Assembly (NCBI GenBank): GCA_026929865.2
Contig: CM049407.1
Location: forward strand, 13,532,001 to 13,596,000
Direction: 5' to 3'
Length of the DNA stretch: 64,000 bases
Source: Hyperoplus lanceolatus
Lineage: Eukaryota; Chordata; Actinopteri; Uranoscopiformes; Ammodytidae
The notes under the pieces are model-generated. The model searched no databases and had not been told where the DNA came from. It saw only the letters and a program-made list of their open reading frames with translations. Of this stretch, positions 1 through 11,659 are shown one piece after another; the stretch's first letter is position 1; each line of letters opens with the position of its first letter. Both the position numbers and the translations under genes were made by a program.

Positions 1-3000
1 CTATCCACCCTTTATCTGTTGAAATGGGCCCCTCCATCATAGAACATGGGTCTGCAGACTAATCTACTGTTTTACAGTTGCAGAGTAAAGAGTAAAGCTG
101 CCTGTTTAAGAAACATCTGAAAAATAATGTTCCTTCTGCATCTCAGGATTTGATACAGTATCTAAAATGTCCTCTCAAAGTGAACCAGATTGATGCATTT
201 TACTTTAAAAAGGTAAAAAAAAAAATCCGGGGGGCGCCCCTGGACCCCCCAACAAGGTCCAGGGTCCCTTCAACAGTATCCTGTGGGAAACACTGACTTC
301 CTTAATATGTTTAAGTTGTATGTATCTGTGTGGAAAAGTCAGTGGACCTGACTGGATAGGGAGGAGTGGGGGGCCCATTAAGAGTTTGTGCCCAGGGGCC
401 CATTATCTCATAATCCGTCTATGCATGTTATGGTAACCCAGGATCACATTCTTTAAAACAGCAGGCTGTGTTCAAGAAGTCTAAAGTCTCCTTGTTCCTC
501 ACAGAGGGGGGCGACCACACTGACTTCCTGCAGAATGGAAAGTGTGAGAGGGGGAGAGCAACTTCTTCATCTTCCCTTTGCTCTTGATGCATTATTATCA
601 GAAGCATTTCTTTTTTTCGTGTATTTTTGTAGCCTAACTGCCTAAGAGCTATTCTTTCTCCCAGTGTCAAAAACAAACAACAAACTAAACTAAACAAAAA
701 TAAAATGAGAATTAGGGTTCATTTTCAATTTCACAATTACAGCTGCTTCCTGCCTTTTCTGTTCTCGCTGCCTTGCATAAAAATTGACGTGGTAACAGGT
801 AACCCAGGTGCACATTGGTTGAAACACCTCAAAAACATCATCGCAGTCAGTCCGTGTGTGTGTGTGTGTGTGTTAGTAACAGGATTATTCCACGGTTGCA
901 AAGCGAAGGCCCAGCAGTCACGAACATCTGGCCCCAGCTTGGTGATGCTCCTTGTATTGTAGGCTATTGACTGCAAATATGCACCCGAGGCAGGCAGGAA
1001 GGAAGGCATGCCACCAGGTGAATGACCTGCTATCAGTCAAAACACAACGTAACAGACCAGCGGCCACCAACAGCTCACGGTAGGCGCCAGAAAAGCACGC
1101 AGTACGCTATTTACCCATCATCCCCTTGTATAAATATATATCTCGGGAGCTATTACGCGTCGTAAAAACGTTAAAACTGGTGTTCACTCACCAGCCGAAA
1201 TCCGAAGGAAAAAAACACACATGAACCTTGGTCCAAAAATCTGAAACCAGCAGCTCCTCTCTCATCGGCTTTTTCTCTCCTGTGGACAGTTAATCTCACA
1301 TTGAGTATGTTCAAAAACACATAATTACGCAACGTTTCACTGTTTGCCTTCCGATGTAACTTTGCACCGTAAAGAAGTCGAGCCTGAGTCCACCGCTGAA
1401 GCAGAGAGAGAGAGCGAGAGAGAGAAAAAAATCCAGTGAGATCGAGCGCAGCAAGGCTGAGAAGGCTGAGCCCTGATAGGTCGATGGACGTTCTGAATAC
1501 GCAAACACATCTGCTTGGGGGATTCCTATTGGTGGAGGTGTTAAAGGGTAATTCCACTGCAGTGACGAACCAAGGTTGTTGGTGTTCTTTTTCTTTTATT
1601 TATTTTTGCACACAAGGCTAAAATGACTTTACTTCATCGATTCGTAGGCTCTCAGTAAAAGGCCACAGGGGAAATGCAATTACAGTGTGGGCTTTGGTTG
1701 AGGTTAAACCCACCTCATTTAATTTACCCACCTTTTCATTTGTTCAACTGAATTTGGTAACTAAATCTCTTAAGCATAACAGTAGGCTTAGAGATTGCAG
1801 CCTCTGTGGAGGAACAAATGTGACCAATTACTTTCGTGAACCAGTCACATTTTATTAAATAAAATCACTGAAAAAAATTAAATAACCACTGAAATGTATA
1901 AATAAGTAAGCCTATTCATGAGGTACCTCAGTTATCTATTAGCCTAAATTAGGAGGCCTACTTATTCACCCGATAAAAGATTCACAATTAGTTTATGATT
2001 ACTTGTGTTGATTATATAGCCTATTTTATACCTCTATGCGAAATTATGATAAAAACCTCTTGATTTATGTCAAGAGTGGATGGACATTGCTGCCTATTGC
2101 CGTAAGAATGAGCTGATACTATTGACCCCTGTACATACTCTGTGCAACATGTAATCCTGCAGGTTTTTTTTTTCTCTGCTACAATCCTACTTCTATTTAT
2201 TGGCCCCAAGTTTGCATAGCATAAAACTAACTGGAGTTTGTGGGAACTTGGGCAGTTGCTTGCTTTGACAAGTTTATTGAGGCAACATTTAAAGATCTGC
2301 AATTAATTCTTATTTTCGTAAGAATGTATTCTATCATTAAAGAACAAACAATGCCATGCAGAGCAGCTATGAAGACTGCAATGGGCCACACTGCTCTGAG
2401 AGGTACAAATTAACTTCCACCCGTCTTCTCTGTGGAAAGATAGAGGAATATGTGAACGGGTAGGAAGATATGTAAAAGTTATTTAGGACATCGCAATTTA
2501 GAATCTCTGCAAAATTCAGACTGATGGCAGGGGGTCACTTCGGGCTCCTGGATGTGCTCATACAAAACCAGTGTTTTTGGCTTTCACTTTGGCTCATTCT
2601 CTTGCCTTAGCAAGGTAGCACACACAGGAAACTGATCAGGAAGCTCAAAAGGTTCATGGGTATTTCTAGCACATCCCTCCTCTGCCACCATACAATAATT
2701 CAGCACCAAAGAATATATGCGGATACTGAGCGTGTAGGGTTCATGTATCAGTCTTCATATTTTTTTTCCTGTGTCATCTCTAAGTGTTACAGAAAACCAT
2801 CCTTGTTAAACAAGTGTGGAACTGAATGATAACAATACTATTTCATTATGAATAACTATTTACTACCACTTGTGATAACCACTGTAGACTATTAATCTCC
2901 TAAATGAGTACATTAACAAGTAGAATGACAGATGTGTTGTGTTCATGGTATCCCAAGGGTGTTTTGCATTTGCATTGTTTTTGCATTGACGGATTAAACA

Positions 3001-3940
3001 GGATGATTCAAAGAAAGGATAAATTTAAAGCATTTTCTGTATCTTAAACCACTGTCGTCGGACTGAATATTGGGATCAGATTATATTCCTTATTTAGCAT
3101 TAGTTCTTCACAGTCTGTGTCATGCTGCGTGTTCAGTAAATGCAAATGCTGTGGTAGCGACTTCCCTGCTCACTGACCAAGTCATTCAAAGTGATAAAAA
3201 ACACTGCAGACAAGTTTCAGCTGTTTAGATGTGTCTTTTAGTTACACAAAGAAAAGATCAGCATTTTTAAATATAGGCCTATATATATAAAAAATAAAAA
3301 AGATGGCATGTATAAGAGGCAACAATCACTTTACGGTCAATATTGTCAAGTATCTTTGTTATTATACATCCATTCTTATAATACTGTCTGATCCTATGTT
3401 AGAGCTGTACCAAAGCAAGTCTATCTGCATGACTGACTTATATTACAGCTTGGGACAGAAGCAAAACCCCTTATTTCTCTGCCCAATGAAATCCTAGAGA
3501 GTGACAACTAAGATTAAGTCAGAACCCAATAATAATGGCCGACTGTCTCTGCATAAAGCAGTCCAATGCAAAATGAGACACCTGTGACTCACTGTCCAAA
3601 AACTTGCACTTACGAAAGCATGTGCACAACTGACTTGAATCCAGAGTTGAAGGTATACATGTAAATGCAAATCAGACGCGATCTGCTAATCTTCTTTCAT
3701 TCATTAAAAGATTTACTTTAGTGTGAATCATTAAATGAGGCATTTGAAAACGGTAACAATGTCCTGGAATGGCCAGGCAGCCATTGTGCATTCCAGCTCA
3801 TAGCATGTTGTTCAGTTCTAGTGGTTCTAACAGTGGGGCAAAATGGCGCAGCTATAAACGGAACCAGTCCAGTTCTGAATTAACAATCAGCCTTGTCTCC
3901 AATCCTCCTCCATACAGCTGATTTCTGGCCTGTCCCTGCA
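1..3940. other. Gene-poor stretch downstream of crcp
   Basis: I see no coding exon I can support here. The part next to crcp (roughly 3500-3940) should hold the 3' UTR of that minus-strand gene. Open frames present are short, lack splice context and show no recognisable family motif. There is a short G/C-rich inverted stretch near 225-265 and a small TG run near 857-873. Regulatory sequence could be present, but nothing in the sequence identifies it. Confidence 0.5.
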
Positions 3941-6900
3941 TCATGAGTGTTCCCCGGCTTCTTCCATCTCTGTGTCCGCTGGAGGTGCGTTTTCCTGCTC
4001 TGGGTCACCAGGTAGGGCGCCTGCCACCGTCTGGATGAGGTCCTCAATCTGCTCCTCTGATAACCGCTCTTCACTCTCTTCCACCATCTGAACACAAAGG
4101 GAAAATCAAGCCCATAAGCACATGATTTTGACACAGACTAAGCTATATACAGTGTAGTGTGAAAGTGTGTGAACCCCTTGAGCCTTTTGGAATTTTATTT
4201 ATTTTAACCATTATTAATTCATTTTTATCAATACCAGTATTTTTTATATGAAATAACAGATGTTTGTTTATCAATTCAACATTTTTCTTTTCCAGAAATC
4301 AACTGTTAAAACAGATAAAAAAAATTATTTGACAAATATTGTATGTGCAAAAGTTTGTGAACCCTGAGCTGCATTGCTTAAATGGAGCAGGTAAACACAA
4401 TCAGATGGGCCAAATTGAGTGATGAAATGGACCAATGTAGAGAGAGATCTTTAGGGAAGAAATTGGGCGGCACTAGATAAAACAGAGATCAAACCAGGTC
4501 AGTTTAGGCCCACCAAACTGAACCCATACAGGTCAGACATGCTCAAAGGGGAAAAAAATCTCAGAGGATCTCAGGAATAGAGTTTTGATGTTGCACATTT
4601 GTCTGGGGACAGCTATACATTCATATAAAAAAGTTTGAGCTCCATCGGTCCACCGTGAGGCAAATCATCTACAAATGGAGAGCTTTAAGAGTGACTTAAC
4701 ATCTGCCTAGAAGTCGACTTCCTTCAACAATATCCTCAAGTGCCACAAGAAAAGGGATTTTTCAGGTAAAAGCCAAACCAAACATTACATCTGGAGATTT
4801 GCAGACCATTTGCCACCACCATTCTTCACTTGGGAGAAGGTTCTCTTGGTGGTAGGCAGAGTTGCGTTTTTGCCAAACATGGCGGTTTTGGTTGTGACCA
4901 AACAGTTCAATTTTGGACAAATCTGTCCACAGAAAAGACTTCAGGTATCTCCAGGTGCTCTCTGGCAAAGTTGTGACAAGCACTTTTGTTCTTTTTTGAG
5001 AGTAGAGGCTTCTTCAACAACCCTCCCTTGAAAGCCATGTTGACTTATTCTTATTCTTATTGTGGAACCATGCACATCTGTCCCAGATGCTGCAAGAGAG
5101 GTCTGCAAATCACTAGATGTAATGTTTGGGTTGGCTTTTAACTGAAAAATAACTTTTTGTGGTGCTTATGGATATTTTTGAAGGAAGTCTACTTCTAGGC
5201 AGATATTCAGTCACTCTTAAAGCTCTCCATTTGTAGATGATTTGCATCACGGTGGACCGATGGAGCTCAAACTTTTTTTGAATTAATTTATAGCTGTCCT
5301 CAGACAAATGTGCAGCATCACAACTCTATTCCTGAGATAGTCTGAGATTGTTTTCGCTTTTAGCATGTCTGACCTGTATGGGTTCACTTTGGTGGGCCTA
5401 AACTGACCTGGTTTGATCTCTGTTTTATCTAGTGCCGCCCAATTTATTCCCTAAAGATCTCTCTCTACATTGGTCCATTTCATCACTCAATTTGGCCCAT
5501 CTGATTGTGTTTACCTGCTCCATTTAAGCAATGCAGCTCAGGGTTCACAGACTTTTGCAGATACAACATTTGTCAAATAATTTGTTTTATCTGTTTTAAA
5601 GCGGCTACAAGTAACATTTAAATATCTTTTAAACAGCCTCATGTTTCCTCTGATAATCATAAATTACCTTTAACAGCAAACGAGACCATCAGTGCAAAGA
5701 AAGACGTTTTTAAATAGTTTTTATTACTGCATTTGGTCAGGTCGCACACCCAGTCCGATTTTCGGTTCGCTCGTGCAGGCTCTATGGTCACATATCCGTA
5801 TTGGTCGCAGATTTCAGTGTGGCGCAACAACGTGAATTGAGAAGCCTATCCCTCCAGGTGAGGGAAGGGGAGCGGGAGCCTTGTTTGATACAGTTATTTG
5901 TCGTCATAATGACTGATAACGGGGCTGAACCATCAAAGAAAAAAAAAGAAAATGCAATGAAGAAAAGCTAAAAGGGAGAGTGATATAGGCTACGGGGGGT
6001 GGGGGGGACGAGGGCGTTGCCAAGCAACGTGTATACAATTTCACGAGAGCGAAACTAGACTACAGTGTTTACTCCTAAATGAATGAGCGGTTGGTACTAA
6101 CACAAAGTTTGCTTTGCTTCACCATCATCAGATAACCATTATCTGAAATAGTAATTATTTACAACAACATAAACACATTACCTCATCGTGATCCATACTA
6201 ACTGCCGTCTAACGTTCATTCGCTTTCTGTGAGGAGTCGGACACGTAGCCTAATCTTTCAGCTCCGTGGGAGAGAGCAGTTAAGTGCCACTGCTGCATCA
6301 TCTCATTGCAATCAGGTGCGTGTGGCAGTGACTGGCATTAGTTGATGCAGTGTCAAAACCACTCTCACAGAGCCGAAAAGAGTCCTCACACTTTCAACAC
6401 ACGGACATGCACTATATTGCGCCCTTCTCAGTTCACACTCACGCGCCTGGCACGAGCTACAAAACAGCTTTGCGACAGCGGGCGTCGTAAAAATACTACC
6501 GCTTTTGTCCAAAGGAGACGCCAACGTGCCATGTTACTCGTAGTGGCTTTAACAGTTGATTTCTGGAAAAGAAAAATGTTGAATTGATAAACAAACATCT
6601 GTTATTTCATATAAAAAATACTGGTATTGATGAAAATTTATTAATAATGGTTAAAATAAAGAAAATTCTAAAAGGCTCAAGGGGTTCACAAACTTTCACA
6701 CAGCACTGTATAAGACCCCAAAAACATAAGCTTGCCCCGACTTAACGGTGTTAAATCAGTTGCGCAGTTGTTAAAACAATCTCACCTCATGCTTCATCAC
6801 CACATTTCACTAAATTTACATCAGCAGATGGAGTTTGCCGCTTGTCTTGGTATTACGGATGTTCTTATTTCCGAACTGGAGATGTCCTCGAATGGGACAT

Positions 6901-9900
6901 ATTCCACACAATTCCAGGTAAATTAATTTTTTATTAAGTCTATCAGAAATCATTTACAGGTTTTAATGTACCGAAAACAATTATTTTTTTCAAGCTTCCC
7001 ATTACCCAATAAAAAAGCATAATATGAAAACTTTAAAGTAAAACCACCTAGAGACTGTTATGTCAGCTGCTGCCTAAACTTTGAACTTGAATATTAGGCA
7101 ACTCAATTTTTTTTCTATTTTATTGCGATGTCTTCGATTTGTTTTACACTCCAATTAAAACCCTGAGGTCTACAGCCGCGCCGGCGCGTGCGCGCATATC
7201 TTTATTAATATCTCCCTGAAGATATGGCTGAAAAATAAAATGAAAACATCATCTCAAACTAGAGGTCCTCCTGTTTCTGGGGAATGTTCTTGTGATACTC
7301 TCAGTCCCTTACAGGCTTAGAAAACACAGTGAGAAGCAAGACCCAGAAGCTCCCCAGCTACCACTTAGCTTGTAAATAGTGCATAGACAGAGTATATACA
7401 TAGTGTGAAAGTAGTTTGTTATTATTGTTTTTATATTTACTTAATGGTTTGTTTGAAAAATGTTTTGTGATGCTTCCTCTTTTATTAGTATACATCCCAT
7501 GAATCATTATATGTGATTCAAAGTCTTCATTCAGTCTAATTTCCTAATGTTTTTTGAAAGTAGAGACCACATTTCTACCAAAAAGCCTCTGGACCAAATT
7601 TTATATTAGTCATGTTTTGTGCACTCCCCTACTGTGTTTTGGAAAATTTCCACTGCATTTTTTAAGCTAAGGCTTAGGAGAAGCAATTTCAAGAGCCAAA
7701 ACAACTCAACAGAATGACTAAAGGTTCTTCTTTCACACAAATTTCCAGGTTTTTCAAAAATCGCAATTCATTTTTCAGCATTTAAGCCAATTATTTATAT
7801 ACACAATGGTCTAGGACATAAGTAGACCTCAGAAAACAAAGGCCTAATGTGTTCTGAACATTTCCATATAAAACACTTTGGTATAATTTATCTTCTTGCA
7901 CATTTGAAATAGGTATTTATATAAGTATGTAAAATCGGAGAAAATACCCCTAGACCTCAGATGATTTTGTAACTGTGGATGTCGGTAGATTCATATAACA
8001 GCCGGGGGTAAGTAAAGACAGGAACTTAAATGATCGGAAATCAAGCAACGTGATACTAGACAGAGCATGTTTGTCCGGACCGACCTAGCCAGTTTGATCA
8101 CTTTCTGGCTGTCGAAATATGCTTGGCATCCGAGTGAGTCCAGATAGCTGCAGGGCTGTTTTATGTTTCTATTTTGCACCGCTGCAGTTTATTGATGTTC
8201 CTGCTGGTTATGGACTGGATGTCTGAAAACCCCCCAAATGCATTATGGCCTGGACACTTACAAGCTGTCGATGTCATGTCAGATCACATCAGATTTCAAT
8301 ACCCCAATAATTAGTGCTCATCTATAATTGGATCCGAGGAAACTTGTACACTGCAGAATAGCAACTTTTGTTTCAGAATAGGGTAACTCATTGAGTTGGT
8401 TTTAAAATAAAAAACCTGGCCTTCCAGGACAAGGATGTCAAACCAATATAAATATAATTAACAAAAACATTATTACACTACAAGTAACATTTGTTGTCTA
8501 ACAATTCACAGGGCCATCATGGAAATATGCACAGGTAGTGAATATAGAAAGGAAAGCTAATAAAGCAATTGATGAAAAACACTCACTAACTGAATTTCCA
8601 CTGCTGTCTGTGGCCGCTGGTTCAACAGCTGCAATTTTTCTGCCCTGAAAGGAAGGAAATAATATCAATGTGCATATGGTGTACAGAGCAGCACATACAT
8701 ATTTAATGTCATTCTTTAAAATATAAAAATATGCTTGAATAATAAGATCTCACTAACTTTGTGAGTTTGTGAGGCATCATGATGGTGAGGAACTCTTTGA
8801 CGATCTCTGGACTCTGCCTGCTGCACGGCGTCTTGGACAGGTGCTTCAGCGTCTGTTTGAAAAAACACAAAGGGAAAGTGTGGGCGCGCCGTTGTCATAG
8901 TGCAAAGAGTGACACGGTCGACTCACTCACAGACAGAGCAGGTCTCGGTCAGTGAAGACAGGGAGAGGACGTGTGCCTACCTCATACATGATGGTGTTGA
9001 GGTTCTGCTGCCCGCTGCTGTTTTTGTTCTTGCCGCTGTCCTTCCTCTTTTCCTTTAGGTCCGTCAAGAGTTTGAACACCTGGGAAACACAGTCACAGAC
9101 AGACAGATCTGAAGTGACACAAAATGATTTCTCAGCTCTTGAGTACAATAAAAATGTAATTTAAAATAGCAGGACATAACATGTTACCTTACCTCATAGT
9201 TACTGAGCATAGCAGCGTTAGCATTTTTGCTGGAAAGAAAAAGAACACTTTTCTTTTAGGCAAATCAGTTCATTCTTCTTGACCTTAGGAAACCTATATG
9301 TGTGACCAAATGATCTAAGCCCAAAGGTCAAATTAGTTTTGCTACAACGGGCTAAATGTAACTGAATGGGTGTAAAATAAATAAATAATGAGAATACATA
9401 CATGAATCGTTTTGTTTTGACTTACAAAAATTGCACAGTAGTACATTTGTAGTCTATGCAAAAGTACAACTAATAATTAGCAATGTATCTTGTGATCATA
9501 TTCTTCCATTAATCAAATAGCCGTTCAGGCTATACGGTGTCAGACAATCGGTTCAAAAAATTCACCCATTGCAGGGTTCATACAATTTTAGAATAAGCTA
9601 TATGTTGATAAATAAGTTTATTTGCAGATCTGTGTGACACTTGTACATTGCTAAACTGATGGATGCTACCAATTACTTTAAAATTTTAAATAGCAACATT
9701 AGAACAAATATTCATAAAACCCTATCCCCAATGTCTTTGCATTTTAAGAGTTAGCAAGATTGATTTTTAATCTTAGGCTTCATTTTTACATTAATGAATT
9801 CAATAACTTTTATGACTTTTTAGGGATCTAAATGAACTCTGCATTAACCAAGTCGAAATGTAACATTTAGATTTTAAAGAGTTGTGTCAGCCTCTCAACA

Positions 9901-10208
9901 AGAGCGCCCCTCTAACTACATAGATTGTATTATTAAAACACTAGGCTTATAAATGTATTTAATCAAAACAAAATAGCTCCATGGTGTAGGCCTATTGCTC
10001 TAATGAAATAAAGAGATCAATGAACAGGATTCAGAGCTGAAAAATTGTGATCAAAATCTCACACGTGCCAATCAGTACGTTGCCGTTGTACCTTTATCCG
10101 CAAAAATCCACAACACTTCAAATAAACAAGACACGTCTGCCTCATAGCAAACTCACAGAATAACAACGTCTGAATAAAAAATCAATTGGGAAATTCTTAC
10201 ACTTCCAT
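3941..10208 (-). CDS. crcp: CRCP / RNA polymerase III subunit RPC9
   Basis: Six coding exons on the minus strand: 10201-10208, 9193-9229, 8981-9079, 8758-8852, 8587-8644, 3941-4087. Every junction is GT-AG and the phases join to a 147-aa protein (human CRCP is 148 aa). The protein starts MEVKNANAAMLSNYE, continues VFKLLTDLKEKRKDSGKNKN, and has KTPCSRQSPEIVKEF and MVEESEERLSEEQIEDLIQT near the C-terminus, followed by an acidic tail ending EEAGEHS. This is the Rpb4/RPC9 fold: with RPC8 it forms the stalk of nuclear RNA polymerase III. The same protein was first described as a CGRP-receptor component. The first exon supplies only eight coding bases, so the start is fixed by the match of the joined codons to the family. 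Intron 5 (4088-8586) is swollen by a transposon. Very sure of identity. Confidence 0.96.
4150..6708. mobile_element. Fold-back Tc1-like element in crcp intron 5
   Basis: The ends are matching inverted repeats (CAGTGTAGTGTGAAAG at 4150; CAGTGCTGTGTGAAAG read inward from 6708), each next to a TA dinucleotide as expected for Tc1/mariner insertion. The inverted arms are far longer than normal terminal repeats. Bases 4150 to about 4808 reappear in reverse orientation from about 6708 back to 5095, once the 949-bp insert at 5600-6548 is removed. Both arms hold the start of a Tc1 transposase (helix-turn-helix words such as LHRSTVMQIIYKWRALR, read on the minus strand at about 5180-5300). The centre (about 4809-5094) holds a decayed inner transposase piece (LWTDLSKIELFGHNQNRHVW, minus strand, 4800-4935). 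No intact transposase remains, so it is non-autonomous. It may be one palindromic derivative or two copies joined head to head. Confidence 0.8.
5600..6548. mobile_element. TTAA-bordered inverted-repeat element nested in the Tc1
   Basis: The right arm of the Tc1 is interrupted by 949 bp starting AGCGGCTACAAGTAAC and ending with its inverted match (AGCCACTACGAGTAAC read inward from 6548). TTAA stands on both sides (5596-5599 and 6549-6552), while the uninterrupted left arm has a single TTAA at the same point (near 4310). That gives a clear empty-site comparison. A TTAA duplication is typical of piggyBac-type and a few other superfamilies; a 3-bp TTA/TAA duplication (PIF/Harbinger) cannot be excluded. 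No transposase frame is visible, so it is non-autonomous. Confidence 0.75.
6709..8586. other. Rest of crcp intron 5
   Basis: AT-rich intron sequence without any frame or structure I can assign. It ends at the crcp exon 5 donor (GTGAGT on the minus strand, 8581-8586). Confidence 0.5.
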
Positions 10209-11659
10209 CTCGCCAGGAACTCAGCGTGGACGCGTCGCTAAAGTGTCCGTGTGGGAAATGTAGACTGTTTCAAACGTTCCGCCCTTGTGTTGACAAATCC
10301 ACTTATTTCATTCTATGTCCAGGCGACTTCGTGCTTTAAAAAACTGTTTTAATCTCTAAGGTAGACAATATGAACCACGCTGAGCTGAAAAATATTTTCA
10401 GGTGATACCACTTTGTCGTCTCAGAAACACAGCTGATGTGAAATTAAAACACAATGTATCAATGTGTATCCTGTGCTCCTAATATAAAATAAACTATTGA
10501 AAAACCAAATCCTGTGCTCTAAATGTTGAATTAAAATATTAAGACAATAAAAACAATACACTTTGTGCACCATCATTGATCTTTAAAATCCAATTAGTGT
10601 ATATGCTTCATCAGTTATCAGATCAAAAATCAACTGAAAACTTCAACCGTAAATACTGAATGTCAAACTTTCTACCTCAATGTACTCTTATAAACCGGTT
10701 AGATGTAAACTAATTTGCAAATTAATTGTAATCTTTTTATGAGAGCAAGGCATACATAAAAAATACAAACGCTCAAGATCCAAACGAAATAAAACACTTT
10801 ATTGAATATGGATGATTACATCATACACATGATTATTTGTTATAAATTAGACATAAAAATGTTTTTTTTACTGTGGCCTTATTCGACCAGGTAAGAGGTT
10901 TTTACAATTCCACTTCTCATTGTTAAGACAAACATCCATTAAGACTGAATATAATGATAGTATGACACAATACTATACAATATCAAGTACATTACAATAT
11001 CCAATACTGTATTCTAAATGTAAAACATTTAAGTAAAAAAAACAAGCTATTGAAATTATGAAGCTGATACACGAGTTTTTTTTTATCTTTTAAATCTGAT
11101 AACCTCTTTATTTACACACACAACAGACATTTGTGATAGAGATTCCAGATCATGCCGACTTCTGTTCTTGTGTGGTCATCAAAGAATACTGACCAAAACA
11201 TTTACTGAACCAAACACTTTACCGTCAGTGGCTGTGCTGGTGGACAAACAATGTTATAAAAGATACTTCTTCTAAATTGCTCAAACACACTATATCTTTG
11301 GTATTTTGGCACTGCAATTTCTTGGAGATATCTACGATAATGACATCTCATGTGATGAGCTAACACACCACCTGAAAACACCAATATTATTTCCGAATAG
11401 CTCAAATAAAAACAAGTGTTTAGAAATTAAAACAGGCGACATAAAAATATATAAAAAAAAAAACTTAGTTCCCTTTGTCTTTAAATGAATAAGGTTACTT
11501 TCATTTAAACAATGAAGACACCAGGTTTTGTATCGGATCTCTTCACCAATCACTGCGCTATTAAACAACAAAAATATCCTGTTAAATGAAAATGGACATG
11601 ACAGACATCTTTGAGTCAGTCTTTAATCGGCAGTTCACTTTGTGGCTATCTGTAGGCGC
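10209..11659. other. crcp upstream region and FAM111-like 3' UTR
   Basis: The first few hundred bases after 10208 should hold the crcp 5' UTR and promoter, with no TATA box visible. Further on, the 3' UTR of the minus-strand FAM111-like gene must run down from 11659. Candidate polyadenylation signals for it (AATAAA on the minus strand) lie at 11107-11112 and 10798-10803. No other gene seen. Confidence 0.45.
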
